A DNA stretch of 64,000 nt from Drosophila pseudoobscura (lineage: Eukaryota > Arthropoda > Insecta > Diptera > Drosophilidae), in contig NC_046683.1 in the NCBI RefSeq assembly GCF_009870125.1, positions 43,973,869 to 44,037,868 on the forward strand, in the 5' to 3' direction. The notes under the pieces were generated by a model. It saw nothing but the letters and a program-made list of their open reading frames with translations. It ran no database searches and was not told where the DNA came from. Below, in pieces: positions 1-10,368 of the stretch (the first letter of the stretch is position 1; each line of letters begins with the position of its first letter). The translations under genes were made by a program, and so were the position numbers.

Positions 1-59
1 AACAAAGTGTCAACGGGCGGTCAGCAGGACTCTCCTCAGGAGTACCCATTCCTTTCCGC

Positions 60-722
60 TTAGTATCCCCAGTGGGAGCCGAAGCCATCGAAGCTGGCGT
101 GGGAGACCACAGCGGCGGGCGAGTACTTGACGAAGGCAGTGGGCGCTGCGGCGGCGTAGGTCTTGGCGTAGACGGGGGCAGGGGCGGCATAGACCGGAGC
201 TGGAGCAGCATAGACAGCTTTGGTCACGACGGGAGCTGGAGCGTACACTGGGGCAGGAGCGGAGTACACGGTCTTGGCCAGAACTGGGGCGGGAGCAGAG
301 TACACGGTCTTGGCCAGAACTGGGGCGGGAGCAGAGTACACGGTCTTGGCCAGAACTGGGGCAGGAGCAGAGTACACTGTCTTAGCATAGACTGGAGCAG
401 GAGCAGCGGCATAGATGGACTTGGTGATTACTGGAGCGGGAGCAGAGTACAGGGTCTTGGGGGTGTAGACGTTGTTGGTGATGCGGGAGTCCACTTTGCT
501 CACGCTCGAGTAGGGGGTGACCACGTTCTTAGAGTAGGTGGAGACGGTGCCGCCGAAGGAGCGGACCACGTTCTGCTGGGTGGTGCCCACGGCATCGTAG
601 TGGGGCTGGGCCAGCTTGGCCACCACAGGAACTGCGGCATAGGTGGTGGCTGGAGCCACGAAACCGGCGCTGGTCGCACCCATCAGAGCGCAGAAGGACA
701 ACAGGACGTACTTGAATGCCAT
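60..722 (-). CDS. Retinin-like secreted cuticle protein (220 aa)
   Basis: Single-exon gene for a small secreted protein of the insect retinin-like family, which contributes to chitin-based cuticle and corneal-lens surfaces. The start at 722 gives a signal peptide (hydrophobic residues 5-19, ending ATSAG). The family core follows at about residues 45-90: a TQQNVVRSF-type block, GTVSTYSK, TPYSSV, DSRITNNVYTP. The middle is low complexity: repeats of a 12-residue unit ending APAPVLAKTV, encoded by near-identical 36-bp units at about 257-380. The C-terminus ends in the family signature SFDGFGSHWGY. A TATA box on the minus strand at 820-827 and an Inr-like TCAGTA at 790-795 give a short leader. 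It lies head-to-head with the + strand paralogue at 2310. The family assignment is firm. The exact orthologue (CG8541/CG8543 type or a 72E-type CG130xx gene) is not. Confidence 0.93.
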   Translation of the reverse strand: MAFKYVLLSFCALMGATSAGFVAPATTYAAVPVVAKLAQPHYDAVGTTQQNVVRSFGGTVSTYSKNVVTPYSSVSKVDSRITNNVYTPKTLYSAPAPVITKSIYAAAPAPVYAKTVYSAPAPVLAKTVYSAPAPVLAKTVYSAPAPVLAKTVYSAPAPVYAPAPVVTKAVYAAPAPVYAAPAPVYAKTYAAAAPTAFVKYSPAAVVSHASFDGFGSHWGY

Positions 723-789
723 GGCTGGAGGAGTTGGTTTGAGCTTCGAATGGGAACTGGAACTGACGATGGAATAGAGCTGTAGTTGC

Positions 790-827
790 TACTGATGCCT
801 AACTGCTTCGATTTCGCAGTTTTTATA
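790..827 (-). promoter_or_regulatory. TATA + Inr core promoter of the first retinin-like gene
   Basis: On the minus strand, TATAAAAA occupies 820-827 and an initiator-like TCAGTA sits at 790-795, about 34 bp downstream. Transcription would begin near 793, roughly 70 nt upstream of the ATG at 722. The spacing and motifs are those of a focused developmental Drosophila promoter. Confidence 0.7.
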
Positions 828-2199
828 GCCAAAACTGACAAAAACCGACAAAACCTCGAACCTATTGCCAAATTTCACGGCCATCGAGTCGAATGTGGCT
901 CTGAGGGTCTCTGTATGTGTGTGACAGATTGACTTAGGCCTAAGCCGCTTCGACGTGTACTCGTAGAGACCCAGAGAAAGAGCCAGGCCCAAAACTGGTT
1001 CAATGGGTCGACAAATGACTGCGCGGAAACCATGTCTCTCTCTCTCTCTCTCTCTTCACCTTTGTGCCCTGCCCATCTCTTCGTAAGTGAACTGGAGGCC
1101 AGCTGAGAAGCTCACACTTCGGCGGGAAAGTGAATTATTTTGAATACTATCATCAGCTCATAAATTTTCCAGAGCAGCCAAAAGAAACGACAGCGAAAAA
1201 CTTTTATTTGCTCGGCGTATTTTTCCATTAAATTGAGTTCAACTCAAGCAGCAAATATGCCCCCTCTGCACCTTGTCTATCGAGGGGGATGTTCCCCCTC
1301 GGATGTTGTGTCAACTTTTGTATCAGCGGGGGGTTGGTGCCACAATTGGGGCGTTGGTGGCAGCGACTTGTTTATGATTTTTGTTTGTTTTTATTTCAAG
1401 AGAGTTTGAGAAGTTGTTGTGCCCTTCAAGAGGGACATCGGAGTCTGGGGGGAGGAATGCAGATGTGATGCTTTGGGGAAAGGGAAGGAAAAGATCGAAT
1501 ATCATCATGGGATATACAGAGAATCTGTGGCAAGGAATAAAACCAAACTTGGATCTCTTAAAGAACTGCGCGTAAATATACTACACAAAACTTAATTCCC
1601 GATAAATCAGAATCTTCCGCAAATGATCCAAAAAACAACCCAATCTTTCCTACCTCATTAGATAAGTCTTACCTCCTAGGGATAGGGCATCCAGCATTTC
1701 GGTTCTAAGGACTGCTTCTCTGTCTTGTGGGTCCACCTCCCCGGGAGTTCTTTTTGTTTTTCGCAAGTTTGGGAAATGAATTTCCCAGCTCCGCTGCTCA
1801 CGGAGCGCATGATGAATATTTATTGAAATTACCAAAGTTGACGCTGCTCCAAATTGAATTGTGTTGCCAACTTGGGATGCGACTCTTTGGGGCAGCAACA
1901 GCTACACCTACCGCTCCGGCAACAGCTACAAATTTTGTGATTATTTTGGCCTGGCTCTTCCGTTTGCGCTCTTTTGGCAAATTGTTATTAATTTTACACT
2001 GGGGGCCCTGAACGCATCGCCCCTAAGCCTAATTACCGCGTTTAATTTATGTGAGCAAATTGGCTTTCGAGAAATTGCGCCAATCACTCAGCGGACAGGT
2101 GAACAGGCATCGCTTTGTGGGCAGTTCAATTACCAATTTCCAATTACCAATAGCCAAAAAGCGCACCGCGGGCCAGTGGATTGGCACGCGTCCGACGCG
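828..2199. other. Intergenic region between divergent cuticle genes
   Basis: About 1.4 kb between two divergent retinin-like genes. It contains a (CT)n tract at 1035-1055 and AT-rich sequence. No conserved coding segment was seen. It presumably holds the upstream regulatory sequence for both genes, but no particular enhancer can be defined by eye. Confidence 0.5.
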
Positions 2200-2238
2200 T
2201 ATATAAGCCGCAACATTTCGGCCAGATCAGCATCAGTC
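2200..2238 (+). promoter_or_regulatory. TATA + Inr core promoter of the second retinin-like gene
   Basis: TATATAAG at 2200-2207 is followed by initiator-like TCAG matches at 2227 and 2233. Transcription would start near 2229-2235, about 75-80 nt upstream of the ATG at 2310. Confidence 0.75.
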
Positions 2239-2309
2239 GCAGCCCAGCCAGCCTGCCATCCGCTTCTTCAGACTCGTCTCTCACCGATCCGCCAGTCGCT
2301 ATCCACAAC

Positions 2310-3041
2310 ATGGCCTTCCGCTACCTCATCACCCTCTGCTCCCTGGTGGCCTACGCCCAAGCCGGCCTCCTGGCCAGCCACGTGGCCGTAGCCAACCCGT
2401 CTGTGGACGCAGTAGCCTCCACCCAGCAGAACGTGGTCCGCTCCTTCGCCGGCACTGTCTCCAGTTACTCGAAGGCCGTCGATACGCCCTACTCCAGCGT
2501 CCGCAAGAGCGACACTCGCATCCAGAACAATGTCTACACCCCGGCCGTGGCCAAGACCACCTATGCTGCTCCGCTGTACACCCAGGCCACGCCTGTAGTG
2601 GCCAAGACCCTTGTTCACGCCCCGGTTGTACAGAAGACTGTGTATGCTGCTCCTGCCCCAGTTCTGGCCAAGACCGTGTACTCTGCTCCTGCTCCAGTCT
2701 ATGCCCCGGCTCCAGTCTATGCCAAGACCGTGTACTCTGCGCCCGCTCCAGTTCTGGCCAAGACCGTGTACTCCGCTCCTGCTCCTGTGTACGCCCCAGC
2801 TCCCGTCGTGGCTAAGGCTGTATATGCTGCTCCCGCTCCCGTTCTGGCCAAGACTGTGTCCTATGCCGCTCCCCTGGCCACAACTAATGTGAACCACGGA
2901 CCCTCTGCCACCACCTACACCCACAATGCCCCCGCTTTAGGAGTGTCCAGCTACGGCAGCGCCCAGACCGTCCAGTACTCGCCCGCCACCAGCGTCTCGC
3001 ACATGAGCTTCGATGGATTCGGCACCCACTGGGGTTTCTAG
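2310..3041 (+). CDS. Retinin-like secreted cuticle protein (243 aa)
   Basis: Paralogue of the gene at 60-722 on the opposite strand. The start at 2310 follows a TATA promoter and a leader of about 75 nt, and gives a clean signal peptide (FRYLITLCSLVAYAQAG). The family core is present: STQQNVVRSFAGTVSSYSK, TPYSSVRKSDTRIQNNVYTP. A long Ala/Pro/Val region follows, made of VYSAPAPVLAKT-like repeats. The C-terminus is the diagnostic MSFDGFGTHWGF. The repeats are more heterogeneous than in the first paralogue. It is an extracellular structural protein without enzymatic residues. The longer frame upstream of 2310 lies within the promoter and leader, so the later Met is preferred. Confidence 0.94.
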   Translation: MAFRYLITLCSLVAYAQAGLLASHVAVANPSVDAVASTQQNVVRSFAGTVSSYSKAVDTPYSSVRKSDTRIQNNVYTPAVAKTTYAAPLYTQATPVVAKTLVHAPVVQKTVYAAPAPVLAKTVYSAPAPVYAPAPVYAKTVYSAPAPVLAKTVYSAPAPVYAPAPVVAKAVYAAPAPVLAKTVSYAAPLATTNVNHGPSATTYTHNAPALGVSSYGSAQTVQYSPATSVSHMSFDGFGTHWGF

Positions 3042-3096
3042 GCCACCTTTCCGCGGAGGCAGAGATTGTTAAAGCTTCTTGTTAATGTTGCCTGTT

Positions 3097-3102
3097 AATA
3101 AA
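3097..3102 (+). terminator. Polyadenylation signal of the second retinin-like gene
   Basis: An AATAAA hexamer lies 56 nt after the stop at 3041, giving a very short 3' UTR, as is usual for cuticle genes. Confidence 0.7.
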
Positions 3103-3119
3103 ACAAAGATCGATTGTTG

Positions 3120-6100
3120 CAAGTCAAACATGAGCAGAGCAGACCTTCCGGGTGACCGCAGCCTAACCTCAGGCCTCAATCGGCGCGGGCTTAGCGGAAT
3201 AGCTACGGATCGAACAATGGGCTCGACCCCAGACCAGACATTATATCAGACTTTGGCAGCTGCTTTCCGCTACGTCATCGGCCTTCGGCGGGCAGAGGCG
3301 GGGGCGTAGGCGGAGTCGGAGTCGGAGGGGCGGCTGCTTTAAGCAGCTTTGCGATAAGTCGCGTAGGCGTGGCCGTGTCGTGTATATTCGCGCTTTACAT
3401 TACGGCTCTTTAATTGGATTTAATACCCCAGGACCAGAAGCCAAAGAGATCTATCAAATGGGAGAAAGGCTAGCCGAAACTGAAGATACCCTTCTCTGTA
3501 ATCCAACGGCAGTTAGCTTATGATATAGAAATTTGAACTTGGGTTTACGATGTCGACGGCTGTTGATGCCCGTTGGATCAATAATGCTTCTTTCTCTTAT
3601 TATATATTCATTATACCCTCTGCAAGGGCTATCGTTATCTCTAGTTAATGTAATCCATATAAACTGAAATCGGTTGGACACGAACCCGAAAACACGCGGA
3701 CAGTCACGCGTTTACTTTTGCACTTGTTATTATTATCATCGTCGGTTAATTAACGGATATTTATGCTCTCATAACGGGTCCGCAACGCCACCGCACATTA
3801 ATCGTTTACATGCTGCCACAGTTTCAGTTCCAGTCCCAGTCGCAGTCCACAAAAACCAGTTTAATCTTGACATTTGCCAAGAGCAAAGTGCCCATAGTGC
3901 CCATAGTGCCCATAATGTATCCATAGGTACTCGAACATGTACTTAATGGACTCAATGGGATCTATTGACAGGTCGCTGCAAGGAGAGAAAGAGAGAAAGA
4001 TCTTCGCCCGACAGATCTAATGCTTGTTATGACAGTGATATTTGAGCGGGAATGAGGCGAACCACTCGGGTTGCATAAGCCATTCGATGGGAGTGGGAGC
4101 CAGATTCAAGTGTGGGATACCCTAACCAATCGGATCATTAAAATTCTCTCTTTTAAAGCGTTAATCTATAAAGGAATAACCAAGCCATTTCTTGAGTGAA
4201 CTTTTTTCTACGCGTATTTTGCAGGTAACGGAGTAACAATTGTCTTCTGTAGTGCTTATCTGACCTTGGATTACCAGACATAGTCACATTTAACCTACAC
4301 CAATTAAAGTTAACTCAAAATCTTGATTGGAGTGGAGTGGAGGCGCCAAGGCTCTTCAAGCCATCACCCGAGTGGGAGGCGCCGGTGCGGGGCGGGGCGA
4401 TTTAAATTTGATGACCTCTTTAAGGTGACACTAATGAGACATGCAATGGAGCTGATCCATCCCTGGGGCCATTGGCCATGGGCCAGACAAGAACAATCAA
4501 ATTAAATTAAATGAAAACGTGGCCAAAAAGAGTAGAGTGAGGGGTGTCTCAGGCTTCTACTTTTTCCCTGACAAATTAGCTGTCGTTGCTGTTGCCGTTG
4601 CTGTTGTTGTTGTTGTTTGGTTTTGATTTGCGATTTGATTGCAAACACGCCCCATGCTTCATTCCTCATGGCCCACACGGACAGCAAGAAGAAGATGTGC
4701 CACATTGTCCTTGTCTGAGTTGACAATTAGTCAATAATTTATTTCAATTTCATTTCGCATGCCAAGCACACTCGCATCTCTATAGAAACAGACACAGATA
4801 CGTTCGTATCTGTGTGACCTAACTGCACTTTAATTACATTTACATTTGGGCTTAAATTTTTGGCCAAGCTGCCGGAGAGATGACACAGAAAAGCAGGGAG
4901 GCAGTGACGGCAGGCCTACACTGAGGGAAAATCATTGCCTCGAATCCCTTTCTTAGTAGTTTTTCTGTTCAGAGTATTCTCGTCCTTGCAGATGGACAGC
5001 TTTTCCGCCAGTGTAGCCGAGTGAGGACATGCCATTGTTGCAATGCAATTTAGGTAAGCGAATTTTCATGATTTAAATAACAGCATTATGTGTGGCAGAT
5101 TTTGTATTTATCTGTGTGTGGAGGCATGTGTATGGGTGTGTGGCAGGGCGAAAAACTGCAGACAGAGTCGTTTCGGTTTTGTGCTGTAGCAGACGGACCT
5201 GCACAGGGCTGTGTACTGGTATAATTAAATTATGGCTGGACATAAGACGCATAATAAGTCATAAATCAAATTTACCTATCCCACGGGCCTCACTGCCTGA
5301 CTCACTGCCTGACTCACTGCCTGCCTCACTGGCAGACGCCACACTGGATGCCACATCTGAGGCGAACGAGTGCTCGGGTCAGGCGACGCCGTCACAGACA
5401 TTTAGACGGAACAAGGACACGACACGCATTCCCCCCTGCATTCTTGACTGTGGGGCATGGCACAGCATTTTGATGGACATTATGACGACTCTGTCTCGGC
5501 AAACAATTAGACAATTGATGCATCTGATGGGGCTCTGGTGTCTGTCCGTTTCTATTTGTATTTGTATTTGTATTTGCATTTGCATTTACATTTGCATCTA
5601 GGCGTGTATCTGTATGTCGGCGTGGACGTGGACTCCGCAGAACCAGAAAAGGGCCGTCCCTGTCCCAGTCCCTGTTCCTGGCCTGAGTTTGCAACTGTGA
5701 GTGCGTTTAATGTTGCCGCTGTCAGGGACAGCCGCAGTTGAAGCATGCCATTGCAACAGAAACATTTCGCCAGCAGGCAGCAAATGTATGTAGATTTGTT
5801 GCCTTGTGGCCTGTGTCTGTTGTAGATGTTTTCCGTGGCACGGTACACGCGTCAGTTTCTATGGGTGCTAATAGCCAATACAATACATTGTTCGCAGAGG
5901 CATAACCAAATAGTAAGCTTTCTTCGGGATAAACATGTGAGTCGACTTAGCATGTTTCTTTTTTAATTTTTAATGTTTCAACTTTGAACAAAGCCGATAG
6001 CCCCGGCAGCTAGTGGTCCATTAACTGAAATATAAACTTTGAATACTCCGAAATAGCGCTACTTATTTTGATCCTTGAATTTCGCCTTCCTCAACGAGGC

Positions 6101-7442
6101 CCAGGCTCCCCTCCTCGCCAGCGCAAACAAATTGCTCCGCTTATCCACAAAGTAATGCACAAATGCCAGAGCCACTCGGGCTGAAGTAGAAAAGAAAGCA
6201 GACTCGTCTCATCCCATCCCATCCCATCTCGACAGCCATCGCGATATGTCATAGACGCAGACGCAGACGAAGACCCAGACAAAGGGCAGCCCTCCGCTGA
6301 TACGCATCGCGGAGCTCCGAGGCTGATTAAAATTTAATTTTTAATTTAAAGACTGTTTGTATTTTATTTGCAGTCTTGTTGCGGGACAAAACAAATGGAT
6401 TTGGTTGTTGTGTGGAGGGAGCGGGGGAGCGGGGCAGGCGAGCGGCCCTTCGAAGGTCGTCTTGGCTGTTGATTTATCATTACTTTATGCAAATTGACCG
6501 CTTACCTTTGAGCCTTATCTGCGCATCTGTGTCGACTCGATTCCAGGTTTCCTTTCTCCGTCCTGTCTATCTTTTAACCCTGGTTCTCGTTCTCCCTTCC
6601 TGCCTGCTTGGCTGCCTTGCTGCCTGGCTGCCTGCCTGCCACGTGCAATGTCAATGCCAAGCGATTAACATTCAATTAGCTTCTGGCTTCATCAATGATT
6701 TTATCGCAGCCATTTGGGGCCGGGCCAACAGTGCGGGGAAGGCCAGTGGCTGTGGTTGGGGGGAGTCCTGTTGCTGTGGCAGGTTTGAGTGTAAATTGTG
6801 GCAAATTATCATTAGCCTGTTGAGGGTGGATGTAAATGGTGTGGGGGGTATGTGGGCCCCAACAAGGACAACAACGACATCTTCACATCTTCAAAAGGTT
6901 TTTATGACATCAACAGCTGTCGTTGACAGATTATTGTGGCGATTATTTTAGCAAGATAGGAAAGGACACGACAGACGACAGAGGACAGAGGAGGCATCAG
7001 CAGATGGAGCACAAACAGAACCCGAGCGGGGGGTCTGCCCCAAGCAGCCAGGAGCAGGAGGAGACGTCTCTGCTTTGTGCGTTCAACTGGAAATTGTCAA
7101 CCATGTTGTTGCTGGTGGCCCCTTTGTCCTCCTGGCTGCTCGACACATGTGGCAGAACCCAGTTAGGGCCACTTAAACATCTTGTGGCTCAACACTTGTA
7201 AATAACTACGTTGGCGCTGGAAAAGTTGTCACATTTTTATAAACACTACTGAAACATGGCGAACGAGCCTTCGAGAACCCCCGTTTGGGACCTCAAGATC
7301 TCCTGTGTGTGTCCCCTATTCTTGCTATGCTTTGATGTACTTGCATATTGGTTTACTATTCTCCGTTGGGTGGAGAAAATTGTCAATTGTGCTTGGGACT
7401 GGATGAACAATAATATTTAAAAATTTCAAAAGGGTCGAGAAG
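3120..7442. other. Intergenic region, no gene recognised
   Basis: About 4.3 kb with no frame that looks like protein in composition or family. It contains a cryptic simple repeat of a 6-bp TTTGTA/TTTGCA unit at about 5553-5598, short GCCTGACTCACT repeats at 5290-5330 and polypurine patches. The open frames here have low-complexity or shadow-type composition. Confidence 0.45.
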
Positions 7443-8068
7443 ATGTGTTTCTGCACCGTGCTTGTTCTAAAGATCTCAGTGGTGCTTAGCATTCTTCTAT
7501 TGGTAGTAAGTTAGCCCAGCGACATCCGTCCTTAGCTAAACCCATGGCGCATCCCATTCCACAGCTTTTCAATGTATTGGACATAATTGAGGGCGGTCAA
7601 AACCTAAACGAGGTAACAATGAAAGGCAAACTTCTGCTCGTGGTGTGCTTCGTCTTGAACTCCTTCCTTATAGCCATCCTCTGTGCGGGCCTATATGCGG
7701 CGATACGCCAGAATCTCAAGCTTATGCAAATGGTATGTTGCAGTCAGAGAACCTGTAGATAGCTTCAGTTTAATATGCATTTCAAGATACTTTCAGCTTA
7801 TTTTCGCATTGGTAAGCTACTTCCTGGGAAAGATGTCGCTCTGGATCGTTGCTGGGAACCAGGGAGGAGTCGTCGAGCTGGTGGTCACCCACCACTGGTA
7901 CAAGCTGACTTTGGTTGCAGCGGTAAGCGTTGATCTGCCACGTAACAAATCCCTATCCCTATCCCTAACCCTCTCCCTATCCCCTCGCAGGTGATCTGCA
8001 TTTTGCTGCTTACGTGTTTTTGCCTGAGGGTAAAGGATGACGATGGTGAAGACCCCCCGTTTCGTTAG
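7443..8068 (+). CDS. Small four-helix membrane protein, spliced (144 aa)
   Basis: Not recognised as a named family. The model is join(7443..7505, 7565..7732, 7797..7922, 7991..8068): four phase-0 exons separated by 58-68 nt introns, each with a good donor (GTAAGT, GTATGT, GTAAGC) and a CAG acceptor. The product starts MCFCTVLVLKISVV and has four hydrophobic segments, at about residues 8-28, 44-69, 78-97 and 112-135. The tail is short, acidic and probably cytosolic, ending DDDGEDPPFR. There is no cleavable signal beyond helix 1. This resembles the many small insect-restricted four-helix membrane proteins with a gut- or cuticle-like exon pattern. A TATA-like TTTTATAAA lies near 7235. An alternative start at 7544 falls inside the first intron and is less likely, because it would bypass the first donor/acceptor pair. 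Confidence 0.68.
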
Positions 8069-8912
8069 GAAATTTTGGGAAATACATACCTGAGAATATT
8101 CCGTCTATACCATGAGCAATTAATGTGATTATTATCAAATACAATCTTGTATAATTGGACTAATTAAGAGTTGCCTTCACACTCGCCAAACATTAAGTTT
8201 TCTGCCCCACTCTCCTCCTTAAAGTTTCCTCCTGGAAATGTCCTCGAAGTGTCGATGAAGTTGTTGATATCAAGGGGGACAGAAGGATGGGGGAATGCTT
8301 GACAATTGTGGGGGTTGTGTGGGTAATCAAATTACATGCGGAATTATGGACACCCGCAGGACCATAACGGCAGCCAATAAAGATCGCAATGAGCAGATAA
8401 GCGGAAGCTGCGACCCCCGCCAGGGGGGTCCTGCGATACCAGAGGGCAATACTGTCATCTGCTGCCGCTGATGTTAATGCTGTTGATGGCGTTGCTTTAA
8501 ATGAAATTTAACGATGCACACAAATAATGACACTTTGCATTTTAAAACACTTTCGCAGTCGGTCAGGAGTCATCATCCAGCGGCAGTCGGACATCGTTCG
8601 ATTGGAGGAGGACAACGATGCTCATTATACGCATTTCATTTGACACTTTTATTGGCCCAGATGTCCATGGCTGATATTTCAGATGGGCCAAACGAAATGT
8701 GTAATGCTCTTCCGCATCCCCTTCTGGTTTATGCGGGCCATTTTATGGCCAGCAACTGATACCGATAAGGGTATTAAATTTGTTCGCCACTTTTCCGCCA
8801 CTCTCTCTTGGCCATAAAGTCGCCCGTCCGGCCACATCACTCAGCATTTGGCCAATTACGCAAAAAAGAGAAAATACTCTTTTGCCACACCTCCCCACCT
8901 CCTCACCTCCTC

Positions 8913-9009
8913 GTGTGTGTGTGTGTGTATGTGTGTATGGGAGAACGTGTCGAAGTGCTGAAAAGTGCAGCAAGTTTCAAGGATGTGTGTGTGTGTGTGT
9001 GTGTGTGTG
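8913..9009. repeat. Two (GT)n microsatellites
   Basis: (GT)n runs at about 8913-8938 and 8984-9009, separated by a 45-bp unique stretch. They are typical polymorphic dinucleotide repeats. Confidence 0.9.
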
Positions 9010-10334
9010 GGGGGTCGGGTGGAAAGTGCTTAGGTCTGGAGTGGCTCATTAGAGGTGTTCGCTACCGCTGCCCCGAAGGTGTTGCGGGTAAATTGTGTGG
9101 AAAAAACGCGCTTTCCCCAGCACTCACTCCTTAACACTCATCTACTTTTGTGAGTGCTTCGCCGGCCGCTGGCTAGAACCAAATTGGGGATGAAAAGTGT
9201 GTTCTGAGCTCCCATTTAAATACTTGGAAAAATATGCCCAAAAATTGAATATTCGTGTTCCTTTTTTCATACTTTTAATTCCACAACTGGCATAATTAAA
9301 GCCTGCGACGGCCAGGCCAGGCCCCTGGGGGCGATTCTCTTGGAGAAATTGCGATTGTCGCCAAGCGGTTTGGGGCCATAACAGCATGTCGTCGTCGTCG
9401 TTGTCGTTGTCCTCGTCCAGGCGTATGTCCTGCGGCTGATTAAAATCTATTAGAGTCAAAGAGATGTAAGACACAGTGCAGGCGGCCGCTCTCCATGGGT
9501 GCTGGCATTCGTGGGGGTTCGGGGTTTCGGGGGAGGAATACTTTGGCCAATGACTTGGCATGTAAATGTCGACGTTGGCGTCGACGGCAACGCAATTGAA
9601 ATGCATGCGGCGGAAACTTCCAACTTGTCAGAGAAGGGTATGCCTGGAAGGGTATTCCGATGCAGATATTAGCTTTGACTAAAGAGGAAGGCAACAACAA
9701 GCTGAAGAGCTTTGTAAAGAAATTATTATCTCCATCGAGATATTCCTTCTCTCTGAAGAGAGAGGAATACAGATAGATATCCTAGACCTAATAGAGGCTT
9801 CTTCTTGTTGGTTAAAGCTTCCTGATGTACTATGTTAAACACTGTTCTAATACGAGTATGTAAACAAAATGTATGTTCTGGATTGGCTACTCGCTGGCCG
9901 TCAATAGATCTGTTCTAAAGGGCATTTAAAATGCAGCTTCTTCCCAAAGTTTGAGCTCCCTTCCTATTGTTCTTGTTGTTGTTGTTTTTGCTGTTGGCAG
10001 AAGTCGCACACAAAAGTTTCCAATGCTAAGTTTTCTACGGAAATTGTGCAGCTGTTTGGCGAGTGTGTGGGTGTGGGTGTGTGTGTGTCTCCTCTCAGAT
10101 ATCCTGCAGAGCGAGAGCTTGTAAAGGCAAATTTGTTGAAATATTCATTTAATGGCTGCCACGCCTACTACTATCCTGGTTGCACGGGGGACGGGATCGA
10201 GCGGAGCATTCAATATGATTTTTCATGATTAAAGCGCGTGCCGGGTACGTTTTTATCGGCCGAAAGACATTTGCTCAGCGATGCCCGGAGTTCGATTGGA
10301 ATTTTCTTATAAATTGTCGCCCCAACAAATGTGT

Positions 10335-10366
<32 letters not shown>
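10335..10366. repeat. (CA)n microsatellite
   Basis: About 16 uninterrupted CA units, the longest perfect dinucleotide run I noted in the window. Confidence 0.92.

Positions 10367-10368
<2 letters not shown>

Noticed and set aside
72-785. Long + strand frame opposite the first retinin-like gene
   Set aside because: Gly/Ser/Trp-rich antisense shadow of the repetitive cuticle gene; it has no start context or family.
2268-2924. Minus-strand frame opposite the second retinin-like gene
   Set aside because: Mirror-image shadow of APAPVLAKT repeats, with the same composition as the shadow at 72-785.
5092-5601. 169-residue + strand frame
   Set aside because: Composed of short direct repeats (SLPDSLPD, ICICICIC) from simple DNA repeats; no domain or splice partner.
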